Shown here piece after piece: positions 24,907 through 36,075 of a stretch of DNA of 64,000 bases. Source of the stretch: Actinospica acidithermotolerans (GTDB lineage: Bacteria > Actinomycetota > Actinomycetes > Streptomycetales > Catenulisporaceae); NCBI RefSeq assembly GCF_018139625.1, contig NZ_JAGSOH010000011.1, positions 31,670 to 95,669 on the forward strand. Reading direction: 5' to 3'. The notes under the pieces were generated by a model. That model was not told where the DNA came from. It searched no databases and saw only the letters and a program-made list of their open reading frames with translations. Each line of letters opens with the position of its first letter. The stretch's first letter is position 1. The position numbers and the translations under genes are program-made.

Positions 24907-26169
24907 TCACCCGCGCCGGCGGATCTCGGTGACGAAGACGTGAGGCGTTCCCGGCAGGGTCCGGGCGTCCAAGAACGAGTTCTCCAGGATGCAGCCCAGA
25001 TCGGCCGGCTGGGCGATCGGCGAAGCCGGCTCGGATTCGCGGGTGCCTGCCAGGTAGACGGTCGGTGCGAGCCGCAGACCCTCGACGATGAGCGCGGACA
25101 GGTCGCCCGGCGTGAGGATCCGCCAGTTGTCCCAGTGGACCACGTCGCCGAAACTGTCGTCGTCGAACAGGGTGCTGATGCCGATCAGCGGCCGGTTCGT
25201 CGCCGAGCGGGGCTGCGTGCAGTCCAGAGTGGCGGCGGGCGTGCTGGACAGTTGATCGCCCAGCCGCCCGGCCCAGAGCCGGTCGGCGTTGCCCGGCAGG
25301 ATGTCCTGGAGGTCCTTCAACGCCGCGTCCGACCCTCCCCCCGGCCGCAGCAGGTACCGCGCGTATTGCGGCTGAGACTGCACCGAAAGGCGGTTGCCGC
25401 TGCGGAGCCTCTCGATGTCGAAGTGCTGGTGCTTGTGTTCGAAATACGTGAGCCCTTCCGCCGCGCCAGCCCAGTTCTTGACGGAATTGAGGAAATGCGG
25501 GACGTGGCACACGGTAGCCTCCGGAACAAAGAGGAAACGTTGTCCGTCTCGCTGCCAGTGTGTGTAGACGCGGTAGCCGAACTCCGTGTCCTCGTATCCC
25601 CAGTTGCGGAAGTTCTCGTCGAACCCGCCGACGTCCTCGTATACGCGGCGCGGGAGCGAGAAGTTATGCGAGATCGTGAACAGCCAGGGCGAAGCCTCCA
25701 GCAGTCCCGGCTGTTCGAGCCCGTAGTAATATCGGAGGTCGTCCTGTTCGCGGCTGACGTCCCAGGGGGTGGCGTCGGCGTCGGCCACCCCGTGCAGGGT
25801 GGCCCAGTCCGGCTCGATCCGCCGGCCAAGTACCAGCAGATCGTGCGACGTGTGCCGCTTCAGATGAACGCTCACCAGGTCCGGGTGGGCGATCGAGTCG
25901 GCGTCCAGAAACAGCAGGAGTTCGCCGGAGGCGGCGGCGACGGCAGTGTTGCGGGCCGCGGATCGGCCGCGGTTCTCCTCGTGCCGCACCACCCGCACCG
26001 CCAGATCGGGGTACTCCCCCGCCACGTCCCGCCCGACCGGCTCGGGGCTCGCGTCGTCGGCGATGACGACCTCGAAGGCATCGGAAGGCGCGGTCTGACC
26101 GGCGAGGGACTTCAGGGTCCGCGCCAGCGCTTCGGGCTGCGCGTAGGCCGGAATGATGATCGACAGCAT
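24907..26169 (-). CDS. GT2 glycosyltransferase (GT-A fold, galactosyltransferase-like C-terminal region)
   Basis: 420 aa. N-terminal GT2 domain: SIIIPAYAQPEALARTLKSL, DDASPEP, NRGRSAARNTA and the DxD-like FLDADSIAHPD at about residue 95. The motif GGFDENFRNWGYEDTEFGYR near residue 190 is the ED acceptor-site signature of polypeptide GalNAc/galactosyltransferase-like GT2/GT27 proteins. About 200 C-terminal residues are of unclear role. Soluble, no membrane helix. Encoded upstream of the IorA-like gene and 60 bp downstream of GT8 in the same direction. Confidence 0.85.
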   Translation of the reverse strand: MLSIIIPAYAQPEALARTLKSLAGQTAPSDAFEVVIADDASPEPVGRDVAGEYPDLAVRVVRHEENRGRSAARNTAVAAASGELLLFLDADSIAHPDLVSVHLKRHTSHDLLVLGRRIEPDWATLHGVADADATPWDVSREQDDLRYYYGLEQPGLLEASPWLFTISHNFSLPRRVYEDVGGFDENFRNWGYEDTEFGYRVYTHWQRDGQRFLFVPEATVCHVPHFLNSVKNWAGAAEGLTYFEHKHQHFDIERLRSGNRLSVQSQPQYARYLLRPGGGSDAALKDLQDILPGNADRLWAGRLGDQLSSTPAATLDCTQPRSATNRPLIGISTLFDDDSFGDVVHWDNWRILTPGDLSALIVEGLRLAPTVYLAGTRESEPASPIAQPADLGCILENSFLDARTLPGTPHVFVTEIRRRG

Positions 26170-26229
26170 GAGCAGTCCTCTCCCCTTCGCCCGGCGTCCG
26201 CCGCGTTGCCTCGAGCGCCCGCGAACCGG

Positions 26230-27096
26230 TCAGGCGACCGGATCGAAGACGGCGGGCTGGAAGCGGCGATACAGGTCGCGCATCTCAGAAGCCGGATAGT
26301 CGTCGTTCCAGGGCTTCAGGCGACCGCCGAAGTGGATGATGGCGGCGTCCTTCTCGGCCTCGACCAGTTCGGCGAGTGGATTGACGTCCTCGGCCGGGTG
26401 GACGTAGTCGGGTCCGCGCGGGGACATCGCGAAGGTGTCCCAGCGGTACTCGAGCCGCTGCCAGTCGTCTGCGGCGGCGTAGTTGAGCGCGTCCTGGTCG
26501 GGGAAGCCGACCTTGTCGGGGTTGGCGATCAGGAACTCGGCCGCTCGCTCGAACAGGCGGGTACCGCGGATCCGGGGGAGGTCGAGCAGCATGACGGCGC
26601 TGCAGAAGTACTCGCGGCCCTCGGGGAGGCCGAACTCCCGCCAGAAGCGCAGTCCGGGACCGTGCCCGAGCAGCGGGCTGATCGGGTCGCGGACGGCGCC
26701 GACAGGGTGCCCGCCGAGGTCGCGCTCGAGCAGCGGCCGCAAGTCCGCGAGCACCAGCGTGTCGGCGTCCATGTACAGCACCCGCGGCTCGTCCTCGATC
26801 ACGTCGGGGATGGTCATCCGCGCGAACACGGCCCTGCTGTACCAGGCCGTGACCGGCAGGTTCGAATCGGTTTCGGGGATCGCGCGGATCTCGACCGCCA
26901 GGCCGAGGGCCGCGCCGTCGCGCAGGATCGACGCCGTACTCCCGGACGAGAGCCCCTGGTCCAGGACGATGAACCGCAGTTCCCCGACCGCCGGACCGTG
27001 TGCCGCCGCGATGGACCGCATCACGGTGCGCAGTGGCTCGACATAGCCGTCGTCGATCGCGCAGACAATCGGAGCCAAACCTGTTGCCACGTTCAT
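26230..27096 (-). CDS. GT8-family glycosyltransferase
   Basis: 288 aa. GT8 hallmarks: PIVCAIDDGYVEPLRTVMRSI, the metal-binding DxD in LYMDADTLVLADL (about residue 95), YFCSAVMLLDL, FPDQDALNYAAAD and the C-terminal IHFGGRLKPW. GT8 enzymes transfer glucose, galactose or galacturonate from UDP-sugars with retention. Start uncertain: ATG 27096 follows GGGG, while ATG 27114 or GTG 27123 are in frame. It is the first gene of the minus-strand block. The 280-bp upstream gap contains an imperfect dyad (GAAAGT at 27163, ACTTTC at 27192). Confidence 0.85.
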   Translation of the reverse strand: MNVATGLAPIVCAIDDGYVEPLRTVMRSIAAAHGPAVGELRFIVLDQGLSSGSTASILRDGAALGLAVEIRAIPETDSNLPVTAWYSRAVFARMTIPDVIEDEPRVLYMDADTLVLADLRPLLERDLGGHPVGAVRDPISPLLGHGPGLRFWREFGLPEGREYFCSAVMLLDLPRIRGTRLFERAAEFLIANPDKVGFPDQDALNYAAADDWQRLEYRWDTFAMSPRGPDYVHPAEDVNPLAELVEAEKDAAIIHFGGRLKPWNDDYPASEMRDLYRRFQPAVFDPVA

Positions 27097-27376
27097 ACGT
27101 ACCCCAACAAGCATTTGAGTCACGGGAACGGCCCGTCGAATATGAGCGCGACAGATAGTCGGGAAAGTGTTTCTCGAAGAATCCGAGACGAACTTTCACG
27201 CCGGCCGGTAAATGGCTGTCCTTCCCTCCCCGTTCATCGTCGCACTGCGAGAATACTGAGCGGCCGCAATGACGTCCAGCAATGTGGCGTGGCAGTGGAC
27301 TGTCGTCGGCACTTCTGATGTGATGAAGTGCGCGCGCTCTCTTCAATCAGGGCCCTCGGCAGACGTGCCGCCGGAG

Positions 27377-28090
27377 TCAGCCGGTCAGCGCGTCCGGGAG
27401 TTCGTCGAGGGAGTGGATGACCCGGATGCCGTCGCGCACGTCGTGCCCGTAGCTGGCGAATCCGCGGTCCAACCAGAACGCGTGCAGTCCCGCATCGCTG
27501 GCTCCCTCGGCGTCGAGGCTGTACTTGTCGCCGACATAGGCGACCTCGTCCGGTGCGAGGCCGAGTGACGCGCAGCCGGCGAGGAAGATGCTCGGTGCGG
27601 GCTTGCTCGCGCCGTGCTGGTCGGCGCAGACGACTGCGTCGCCGACGTATTGAAGCAGGCCGATAGCCTGGAGCTTGTGCCGCTGATGGTCGACCGACGC
27701 GTTGGAGACGACGCCGAGCCGGTAGTCGGGTGCCAGCCTCCTGAGGACCGGCTCGGCATCGGGAAAGGCGGCCCAGGCCGCGTTGCGGTGGATTTCGTAG
27801 CCGGCGAACCACGCGGAGGCCTCCCGATCCGACAGGCCGCGGTAGCCGAGGTGCGAAAGGAACTCCCGGGTGCGTTCACGCTGCTGCCCGGTGAGGGTCT
27901 GCTCGCCGTTGAGGTATCGGGCGAAGTGCACCTCCATGATGGCGCGCCAGAGCCGGACCGCGGTGGCGGCGTCGGGGAACCGATCGACCAGTTGCTGCGC
28001 CCGCAGGTGGGTGAGCAGACCGGCCTGGTCCGATGCCGAGTAGTCGAACAGAGTGTCGTCTACGTCGAAGAGCACACCTTTGATCGGCAC
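27377..28090 (-). CDS. HAD-superfamily hydrolase, subfamily IA
   Basis: 237 aa with all four HAD motifs: I FDVDDTLFD (nucleophile Asp9), II VVSNASV, III Lys in GASKPAPSIF, and IV VGDKYSLD. A helical cap lies between motifs I and II. Likely a small-phosphate-ester phosphatase. GTG 28090 has GGGGAGG upstream. It could dephosphorylate a sugar phosphate for the neighbouring glycosylation genes or belong to the glucoside locus; the sequence does not decide. Confidence 0.85.
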   Translation of the reverse strand: MPIKGVLFDVDDTLFDYSASDQAGLLTHLRAQQLVDRFPDAATAVRLWRAIMEVHFARYLNGEQTLTGQQRERTREFLSHLGYRGLSDREASAWFAGYEIHRNAAWAAFPDAEPVLRRLAPDYRLGVVSNASVDHQRHKLQAIGLLQYVGDAVVCADQHGASKPAPSIFLAGCASLGLAPDEVAYVGDKYSLDAEGASDAGLHAFWLDRGFASYGHDVRDGIRVIHSLDELPDALTG

Positions 28091-28201
28091 GACGCCTCCC
28101 CTTCCGACGCCCGGAGCATGAGTCGGCTCCCCTTGATCGTGAGCATGCCGCTATGTCCGTGCGGCACGCCTCGTCGTGCCGCCTCGGCGGCAGAGCACCG
28201 G

Positions 28202-30853
28202 TCAGCCGATCTCGATCTCCGCCCGCATGCGCAGATCGCGCGAGGAGAACCCGACCTCCACGGTATAGGTACCCGAGGGGTAGCTCCAGGCGCCGGCAAC
28301 GGGGTCCCACTGGGCGAAGGCTCGGTTCGGCAGCCGGATCCTGGCGCTCTGCTCGGCGCCGGACGCCGCGTATACCCGGGTGAACGCGGCCAGGGCACGT
28401 ACCGGGCGCCGGGCATCGCTCGCCTGGTCGGGGCTGGACAGGTACGCCTGCACCACGAGGTGACCCGACCGCGCACCGAGGTTCTCCACGGCCACGATGA
28501 TCTCCACGTCGGCGCCCGCCCTCGTCGGTCCGACGGGAACGTCAAGCTGCTTGAACGACCAGGACGTGTACCCGAGCCCGTGGCCGAACGGGAAGCGCGG
28601 CTCGAGCATCGCGCGGTCGTAACCGCGGTAGCCGACGAGTAATCCCTCGTCATACTCGAGCCGACCGCTCACCGGAACCGCCCTGCCCACCGGCAGGCCC
28701 GACTCGGAGCGCGGTATCGTCACCGGGAGCCGACCGCTCGGCTCGGTTCGGCCGAGCAGCACGTCGGCCAGCGCGTGTCCGAACTCTTGGCCGGGAAACC
28801 ACGCCTGCACGATCGCGGCCACCCGATCGGCCCAGGGCATCAGCACCGGCATACCGCTGTTGACCACGACCACCGTACGCGGGTTGACGGCGGCGACGGC
28901 CGCGATCAGCTCGTCTTGCCCGCCGGGCAGGGCCAGCGAGTCCCGATCGTAGCCCTCGCTCTCGGTGGCGTGCGAGGAGCCGACCACCAGGATCGCCACG
29001 TCGGCGGCGTGCGCGGCCTCGACGGCCTCCTCCAGCAATCGCTCCGCGGAGGGCAGCGGCACGATGCCGACGCGGAAACGGACCAGATCGTGGCGGTAGC
29101 CGTCGGGAACGCAGGTCGCGGTGAACTCGACGGTCTCGCCCTCGACCAGCATGAGCTCGTGCCCGAACTCGAACGGCCCGGCATGGGAGACCATCACGTC
29201 GGACGGGTGCGGAGCGGTCCCGCCGATGCGGATCGTGCCGGCCTCCCCCTCGGCTCGGTTCGCATCCGTCGCCGGATCGGCACCGGTGCGGACGTTCAGC
29301 TCGAGTTCTCCGATACCGCCTACCGCCACGCGGTGGTTGCCGGTGTAACCGGCGGTGTACGTCGCGCGGAGCACGATGCGGCCGATACCGTCCGCCGTGA
29401 CCAGCGTCTCCGGGTCCCACCAGGTGACCTCGGAGGTGACTCGGGTGCCCGCGTAACGCGTCGCCCCGTCGCGGTCGTAGACCTCGAGACGGACGCCCTG
29501 CGCACCGGTCTCCGGGTCGAGCAGTCGCGCACCGTCGGGCAGCGGGGTCGTGTTCCACGTCCGGCATCCTTGCGCGACGCGCAGCACCGGCCGTGCGCCG
29601 GCCTCAGGCGGAACATCCGCGCCGCCGGACACGACGACCGCGTCCAGCGCCTCGCGCAGACCCTCGACCGGCGGCACCGGCAGCGCGATCCCCACCTCGG
29701 CGCTGCCGCGGCCCTGGTACTGCGGGTCGATGACGTTCGGACCGATCAGGGCGATGGAGCGCGGAGCCGCCGGGGCCGGGTGCGCCGCGCGGTTCTCGGC
29801 GGAGTCCGGCGCGCCGGTCAGCGGCAGAATGGATCCGACGTTGGACAGGAGCACGAACGAACGCGCGGCGGCATGCCGCAGCACGGTGCGATCGGCGTGC
29901 GGTCCGGGCTTCGGCGCGGGCCTCGGCTCGCCGACCGCGCCGACCTTCGAGGCCAGGCGGAGCAGGCGCAGGAGTTTCTCGTCGATCGCCGCCTCGTCGA
30001 CCTCGCCGCGGGTGACAGCCTCGACCAGCGCGCCGCCCCATGGGCCGGAAGGGCCCGGCATCACGAGGTCGAGCCCGGCGTTCGCGGTGGGCAGCGTGGA
30101 GCGGGCGGCGAACCAGTCGGAGACGACCACGCCGCCGAAACCCCACTCGCCCTTGAGGATCGTCTCGAGCAGGTGGCCGTGCTCGGTCATGGGCGTGCCG
30201 TTGACGGTGTTGTACCCGGCCATGACCACATCGCAGTCGGCCTCGCGCACTGCCGCCTCGAAGGGGACCAGGTAGACCTCGCGCAGCACGGTCTCGTCGA
30301 TCCGGGAGTCCGCGGACCAACGGTCGACCTCCGTGTCGTTTCCCACGAAGTGCTTGGCCGTCGCGGCCACGCCCGCCGACTGCAGTCCGCGCACGAAGGC
30401 GACGCCGATCCCCGCGGCGAGCACCGGGTCCTCGCCGAAGGACTCGAAGCCGCGGCCGCTGAACGGCGTGCGCGCCAGGTTCAGCGTGGGCCCGAGGAGC
30501 ACGTCGACGCCCTTGGCCTTGGCCTCCAGGCCGATCTCGGCGGCGACCTCTTCGACCAGAGCGGGATCCCAGGTGGCGGCGAGCGCCATCGGGGCGGGCG
30601 GGCTCGACGAGCGGTCGCCCGGGTCCAGAACGGGGCCGCGCACGCCGGCCGGTCCGTCCGAGAGCGACATGCCGTGCAGCGCGATCGCCGGCTCGGCGAC
30701 GAGGTTGAAGTTGTCCGCCCCCGTCAGTATCCGGACCTTCTGTTCCAGTGTGAGTGCGGCGATCGCGACCCGGATCGTGTCGCCCGGCGCCGGACGCCGC
30801 CGTTCGCCGTCCGCGGCTTCCAGCTCTCCGCGGTCGATGTGCGCGAACTCCAC
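28202..30853 (-). CDS. GH3 beta-glucosidase with PA14 insertion and Fn3-like C terminus
   Basis: 883 aa. GH3 N-terminal barrel with KHFVGNDTEVDR (substrate-binding KH) and nucleophile Asp in VVVSDWFAA near residue 246. An alpha/beta domain (RSFVLLSNVGSILPL) is interrupted by a PA14-like carbohydrate module (about 400-540: VRLEVYDRDGATRYAG, FTATCVPDGYRHD). The C terminus resembles Fn3-like (VAVENLGARSGHLVVQAYL). No signal peptide, so cytoplasmic hydrolysis of imported beta-glucosides. GTG 30853 follows AAGGAGG. Placed directly downstream of the ABC importer binding protein. Confidence 0.92.
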   Translation of the reverse strand: MEFAHIDRGELEAADGERRRPAPGDTIRVAIAALTLEQKVRILTGADNFNLVAEPAIALHGMSLSDGPAGVRGPVLDPGDRSSSPPAPMALAATWDPALVEEVAAEIGLEAKAKGVDVLLGPTLNLARTPFSGRGFESFGEDPVLAAGIGVAFVRGLQSAGVAATAKHFVGNDTEVDRWSADSRIDETVLREVYLVPFEAAVREADCDVVMAGYNTVNGTPMTEHGHLLETILKGEWGFGGVVVSDWFAARSTLPTANAGLDLVMPGPSGPWGGALVEAVTRGEVDEAAIDEKLLRLLRLASKVGAVGEPRPAPKPGPHADRTVLRHAAARSFVLLSNVGSILPLTGAPDSAENRAAHPAPAAPRSIALIGPNVIDPQYQGRGSAEVGIALPVPPVEGLREALDAVVVSGGADVPPEAGARPVLRVAQGCRTWNTTPLPDGARLLDPETGAQGVRLEVYDRDGATRYAGTRVTSEVTWWDPETLVTADGIGRIVLRATYTAGYTGNHRVAVGGIGELELNVRTGADPATDANRAEGEAGTIRIGGTAPHPSDVMVSHAGPFEFGHELMLVEGETVEFTATCVPDGYRHDLVRFRVGIVPLPSAERLLEEAVEAAHAADVAILVVGSSHATESEGYDRDSLALPGGQDELIAAVAAVNPRTVVVVNSGMPVLMPWADRVAAIVQAWFPGQEFGHALADVLLGRTEPSGRLPVTIPRSESGLPVGRAVPVSGRLEYDEGLLVGYRGYDRAMLEPRFPFGHGLGYTSWSFKQLDVPVGPTRAGADVEIIVAVENLGARSGHLVVQAYLSSPDQASDARRPVRALAAFTRVYAASGAEQSARIRLPNRAFAQWDPVAGAWSYPSGTYTVEVGFSSRDLRMRAEIEIG

Positions 30854-30949
30854 TGGGCCTCCTTGCTCGTGGTCATGGTGTGTGCTGAGGAGAGAGGGTG
30901 CCCCGGACCCCGCGGGTGCGGCCGCGTATCGGGTCCGGGGCTGGTCTGG

Positions 30950-32656
30950 TTACGAGACCGGGGACAGGTGAAGCACCAGGTACTCGTACGACTGGTACTC
31001 CGGCGAGGGGTTGATGTACGAGTTGTCCGACGTCGGCCACCCGGTGAAGTGGGAGTCGTTGTACTCGTACCACGCGGCCCCGTAGAGCACGGGCACGGCC
31101 GGCATCTGGTCCGCGAAGACCTGCTGGATCGTGTTCAGCGCGGTCTGCTGGGCCTGCGCGTCGCTCGCGGCCTCGTAGGTGCTGATCGCCTGCTGCGCGG
31201 TGGCGTTGTCGAAGCGGTCGTAGTCGCCGCCCGCCGTCGAGCCCTCCGCCGCGGTCTGCGTGGAGTCCATGATGAACTGGTCACGCTGGAAGGGCGAGGA
31301 GCCCTGGCCCCAGTGCAGCGCGGCGGTGAAGTCGCCCGTCGTGATGGCCTGGGTCCAGGAGTTGTAGTCGAACGCGCCGTTGGCGTTGACGTTGAATCCG
31401 GCGGTGTTCAGCTGGGTGACCATCTCCTGGGCGTCGCACCAGTAGTCGCTGAACGAGTTCGGGTCGATGATGGTGAAGGAGACCTGCTGGCCGCCCTTCG
31501 TCCACTTGCCGCCGCTCATCGCGTAACCGGCCGCCTGCATGTACTTGGTGACCGAGGACTGGTCCGGCGTGGCGCTGATGTCGTTGGCCGTGGCCGGGTT
31601 CAGCGACTGCTGGTCGGTCGGCAGGGTGAGGCCGCCGGCCGAGCTGGCGGGGAGTTCGTAGTTCGTCTCGCACTGCGTCGCCATGGACTGCCGGTTGAGC
31701 GCCGCGCTGATCGCCTTGCGCACGTTCGCGTCACCGAGCGCCGGAGCCTTGGTGCTCTTGGTGTTCAGCAGGAGGCTGACGGTGTTCGAAGCGGGGAAGT
31801 ACGGCGCGGTCGACTGGTAGAGGTGGTTGTGCGCCTTGTCCTTGGCGACGAACGCGGTCTGCACGTTGCTGATGTCGTTGCCGGCGAGGTCGATGTCGCC
31901 GTTCTCCAGGGCGAGGGCCGCGGCGTCGTTGCTCGTGTAGAGCGGGACCGAGATCTCCTTGACCTTCGGCGACCCGCCCCAGTAGGCGGAGTTGGCCTTG
32001 TACTTCACGTCCTGGCCGCTGAAGTTGTCCAGGACGTAGGGGCCGGTGCCCACAGCCTGCGCCCCGGGCAGCACGTACGTGGCCGGGCTGGAGACGGACG
32101 ACCACTGCTTCTTCTGGACGATCAGCTGGTTGGCGATCTCCACGTAGTTGGCCTGCTCCGGCTTGGCGAAGGTCAGCACGACCGTGTTCGCGTCCGGCGT
32201 GGCTATGCTCGAGGCGGCGGGCACACCCTGCAGGTTCATCGACTGGTTCGTGGTCACCATCTGGTAGGTGAACGCGACGTCCGCCGACGTGAACGCGGAG
32301 CCGTCGCTCCACTTCACCTTGGGGTTCAGCTTGATGGTCAGCTGCTTGCCGCTGTCGGCCCAGTCGAACTCCTGAGCCAGCCACGGCATGGGCGCCTCGC
32401 TCGGGTTGAGCGAGTTGATCTGCATCAGCGGCTCGTACACGAACGAGGCCGTGTTCTCGCTGAGCACGAAGTCACCCGAGTCGAACGGGTTGAAGTTGTT
32501 CGTGTAAGCCGTTGAGCTGGTGTTGTCCTCGATGACCAAGGCGCTCGCCGCCGACGTGCCGGTGCCGGTCGAGCCTCCTGCGGACGAGCACGCCGCCAGG
32601 GCGAGGCATGCGGCCGCGGCCAGCGAGATCCCCGCGCTTCGTGTCTTACGTGACAT
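30950..32656 (-). CDS. ABC transporter substrate-binding lipoprotein, family 5 (Dpp/Opp type)
   Basis: 568 aa. Lipoprotein signal with lipobox LAAC (Cys23) after a basic start (MSRKTR). Family 5 SBP features follow: [40 protein letters not shown] and the C-terminal DQFIMDSTQ region. Family 5 members bind peptides but also cello-, xylo- and gluco-oligosaccharides. Flanking GH3, GH1 and LacI favour a beta-glucan oligosaccharide. ATG 32656 lies 8 nt from AGAGGAG. Separated from dppF by two strong hairpins, so its mRNA level may differ from that of the permeases. Confidence 0.9.
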   Translation of the reverse strand: MSRKTRSAGISLAAAACLALAACSSAGGSTGTGTSAASALVIEDNTSSTAYTNNFNPFDSGDFVLSENTASFVYEPLMQINSLNPSEAPMPWLAQEFDWADSGKQLTIKLNPKVKWSDGSAFTSADVAFTYQMVTTNQSMNLQGVPAASSIATPDANTVVLTFAKPEQANYVEIANQLIVQKKQWSSVSSPATYVLPGAQAVGTGPYVLDNFSGQDVKYKANSAYWGGSPKVKEISVPLYTSNDAAALALENGDIDLAGNDISNVQTAFVAKDKAHNHLYQSTAPYFPASNTVSLLLNTKSTKAPALGDANVRKAISAALNRQSMATQCETNYELPASSAGGLTLPTDQQSLNPATANDISATPDQSSVTKYMQAAGYAMSGGKWTKGGQQVSFTIIDPNSFSDYWCDAQEMVTQLNTAGFNVNANGAFDYNSWTQAITTGDFTAALHWGQGSSPFQRDQFIMDSTQTAAEGSTAGGDYDRFDNATAQQAISTYEAASDAQAQQTALNTIQQVFADQMPAVPVLYGAAWYEYNDSHFTGWPTSDNSYINPSPEYQSYEYLVLHLSPVS

Positions 32657-32748
32657 TCTGTACGCTCCTCTTATCCGACCGGCTGCGCTGCCGGCCAGTT
32701 CTCGAGCATTACCGATGGTTGAAAGTGCGCGATGCAATTGCGGTGGTC

Positions 32749-32819
32749 GGTCCCGGCCGGTCTGCCGGGACCACGGTCGGGTGCACCCGGCCGCGGCGGC
32801 TGACTCCGCCGTGGCCGGG
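32749..32819 (-). terminator. Tandem intercistronic hairpins between ABC ATPase and binding-protein genes
   Basis: Hairpin 1 (32786-32819): 14-bp stem starting CCCGGCC with one G-U pair and loop CTGACT. Hairpin 2 (32749-32772): GGTCCCGG and CCGGGACC, 8-bp stem. On the minus strand they follow the dppF-like stop and precede the binding-protein gene. They could be partial terminators, or 3'-stabilising structures giving a different binding-protein dosage. Confidence 0.6.
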
Positions 32820-32893
32820 CCGTACGGCCCCAGGCCGGGGGCGGCCTCGAGCTCTTGCCATATCGATCTCCTCCTTCGATCGGTCTCGTCTCG

Positions 32894-33924
32894 TCACCCG
32901 GCCGAGGCGGCCTCGGCCGTCGGCGGGGCGAGCAGCCAGCACGCGGCGACCTGGTCGGCTCCGGCTGGAAGCGGCGGCGGCGTGCGCTCCTCGCACACCG
33001 GCATGGCGAACGGGCAGCGCGGGTGGAAGCGGCAGCCGGTCGGCGGGGTGACCAGGCTCGGCGGCGAGCCCTTGCCCCGCAGCACCGGCGCCTGGCCGCG
33101 GCTCGGGTCCGGCGCGGCGCTGAGCAGCAGCTGGGTATAGGGGTGCTGGGGACTGTCGGTGATCTGGGTGGCCGGCCCGGACTCGACCACCTCGCCCGCG
33201 TACATCACGACGATGGTGTCGGCCAGGTAGCGTGCCGAGGCGATGTCGTGGGTGACGTAGAGGATGGCCAGGTTCTCGTTCTCGCGCAGCTCGTCGAACA
33301 GGTTGAGCACGCCGAGCCGGATGGAGACGTCGAGCATCGAGACCGGCTCGTCCGCCAGCAGCACTCGCGGGCCGACGGCCAGGCCGCGGGCGATGGCCAC
33401 GCGCTGGCGCTGGCCGCCGGACAGCTCGTGCGGGAACTTGGCCGCGAAGTCGGTGCCCGGGTGGAGCGAGACCCGCTCGAGCAGCTCGACCGTCTTCGCC
33501 TCGAGCTCGGCGCCGCGCAGCTTCGTGTGCAGCTTGAGCGGCCGCTCGATGTGGTACTTGACGCTGTGCGCCGCGTTCAGGGAGGAGAACGGGTCCTGCA
33601 GCACCAGGTGCACGTCGCTGGTGTAGGCGCGGCGCTCTCGGGCGCTGGTGCCCACCGGGCTGCCGTCGAGCAGCAGCTCCCCGGAGGTCGGCTTGATCAG
33701 GCCGGTGAGCAGGCGGGCCAGGGTGGACTTGCCCGAGCCGCTCTCCCCCACGACCGCGGTGACGGTCTTCTCCGGCAGTGCGAGCGACACGTCCTCGACG
33801 GCGTGCACCACGCGGCCGCGCTCGCCGAGCGAGGTGAGCGGGAAGTGCTTGGTGAGCCTACGTGCCTCGAGCGCGGGCACGCCCTCGCGCTTCGGTCCGT
33901 GGACCACGGCGGTGCTCGTCTCGG

Positions 33925-33928
<4 letters not shown>
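32894..33928 (-). CDS. Oligosaccharide/peptide ABC importer ATPase (DppF-like)
   Basis: 344 aa. Walker [10 protein letters not shown] near residue 60, Q-loop LQDPFSSL, signature LSGGQRQR, Walker [13 protein letters not shown] and switch His in VTHDIAS. The C-terminal oligopeptide/dipeptide extension is present with [15 protein letters not shown], whose cysteines bind a [4Fe-4S] cluster in some family members. ATG 33928 overlaps the dppD-like stop by 4 bp. Second ATPase of the heterodimeric importer. Confidence 0.9.
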
Positions 33929-35060
<1,132 letters not shown>

Positions 35061-35064
<4 letters not shown>

Positions 35065-36071
35065 CGCGCGTCTCCTTCCCGAGCAGCCGCGCGCACCACG
35101 GGGGTGAGGCCCAGCTGGAACTTCACGCCGCCCCGGCCCGTGCGGGCCGAGCGGATACGAGGATTGATGATCTCGTCGATGCCGAAGTTGAGCAGCGCGA
35201 GACCGAGTCCGACCAGCGCCACGGCCAGCGCGGGCGGCAGGTACCACCACCACCAGCCGTTGCCGATCGCGCTGTTGGACTGGGCGCCCTGGAGCATCGT
35301 GCCCCAGGAGCCGGAGGACGGGCTGACCACGCCGAGGTAGCACAGCGCCACATAGACGCCGAGGCCGTAGATGACGGTGAAGATGAAGGACGCCGCGACG
35401 ATCGGGAGCAGGTTCGGCACGATCTCGAACAGGATGATCCGGATCCTGCGCTCGCCGATCACCCGCGCCGAGACCACGTAGTCCTGTCCGCGCAGCGCGA
35501 GCGTCTGGGCGCGCAGCGCCCTGGCTCCGTACGCCCACGAGGTGATGGCCACCACCAGGCCGATGACGAAGGAGTTGCCCTTGTCCGGCACCGGCAGGGG
35601 GCTGATGATCACCATGAGGATCAGCAGGCCGGGCAGCGCCAGGAAGATGTTGCTGAGCGCGGAGAGGATCTCGTCCGCCACCCCGCCGACGTAGCCGGCG
35701 GTCACCCCGACGGCGACCGACAGGACGGTGGCGATCGCCCCGGCCAGGAACGCGATCAGCAGCGTGGAGCGGCTGCCGATGAGCAGCAGCGAGAACAGGT
35801 CGTGCTGCATGTTGTCGGTGCCCAGCCACAGCGAGCCGGTCGGCGCCTGCGGCGTGCCGTTCGTGGTGTTGGCCACCCAGGAGGCCGAGTGCGGTGCCAG
35901 GAGCGGCCCGAACAGGGCCATCAGCACGAAGAAGAGGGTGATGGCGCCGCCGACGAGCACCTTGGCCGGCGGCCGGTGGCGGCGGGTGCGCGAGTGCCGC
36001 GGCGCGGCGGGCTCGAGTTGCGGGGCCGGGTCGGCGGCCGCGGCGGCGAGCGCGGGGTCGAGGGAAGTCAT
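35061..36071 (-). CDS. ABC importer permease (DppC-like)
   Basis: 336 aa. Cytoplasmic basic N terminus, first membrane helix VGGAITLFFVLMALFGPLL at about 40-58, then the BPD_transp_1 domain with four or five helices and the EAA-like loop around GARALRAQTLALRGQDYVVSARVIGE. Typical of the C-type permease with its periplasmic loop carrying LGTDNMQHDLFSLLL. Starts 4 bp after the DppB-like stop. Confidence 0.9.
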
Positions 36072-36075
36072 CGGC

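Noticed and set aside
23374..27318. 1314-codon open frame on the plus strand
   Set aside because: Runs antisense to the IorA-like, GT2 and GT8 genes, which have intact family motifs on the other strand; composition is artefactual.
28775..32515. 1246-codon open frame on the plus strand
   Set aside because: Antisense to the GH3 and binding-protein genes; no recognisable domain.
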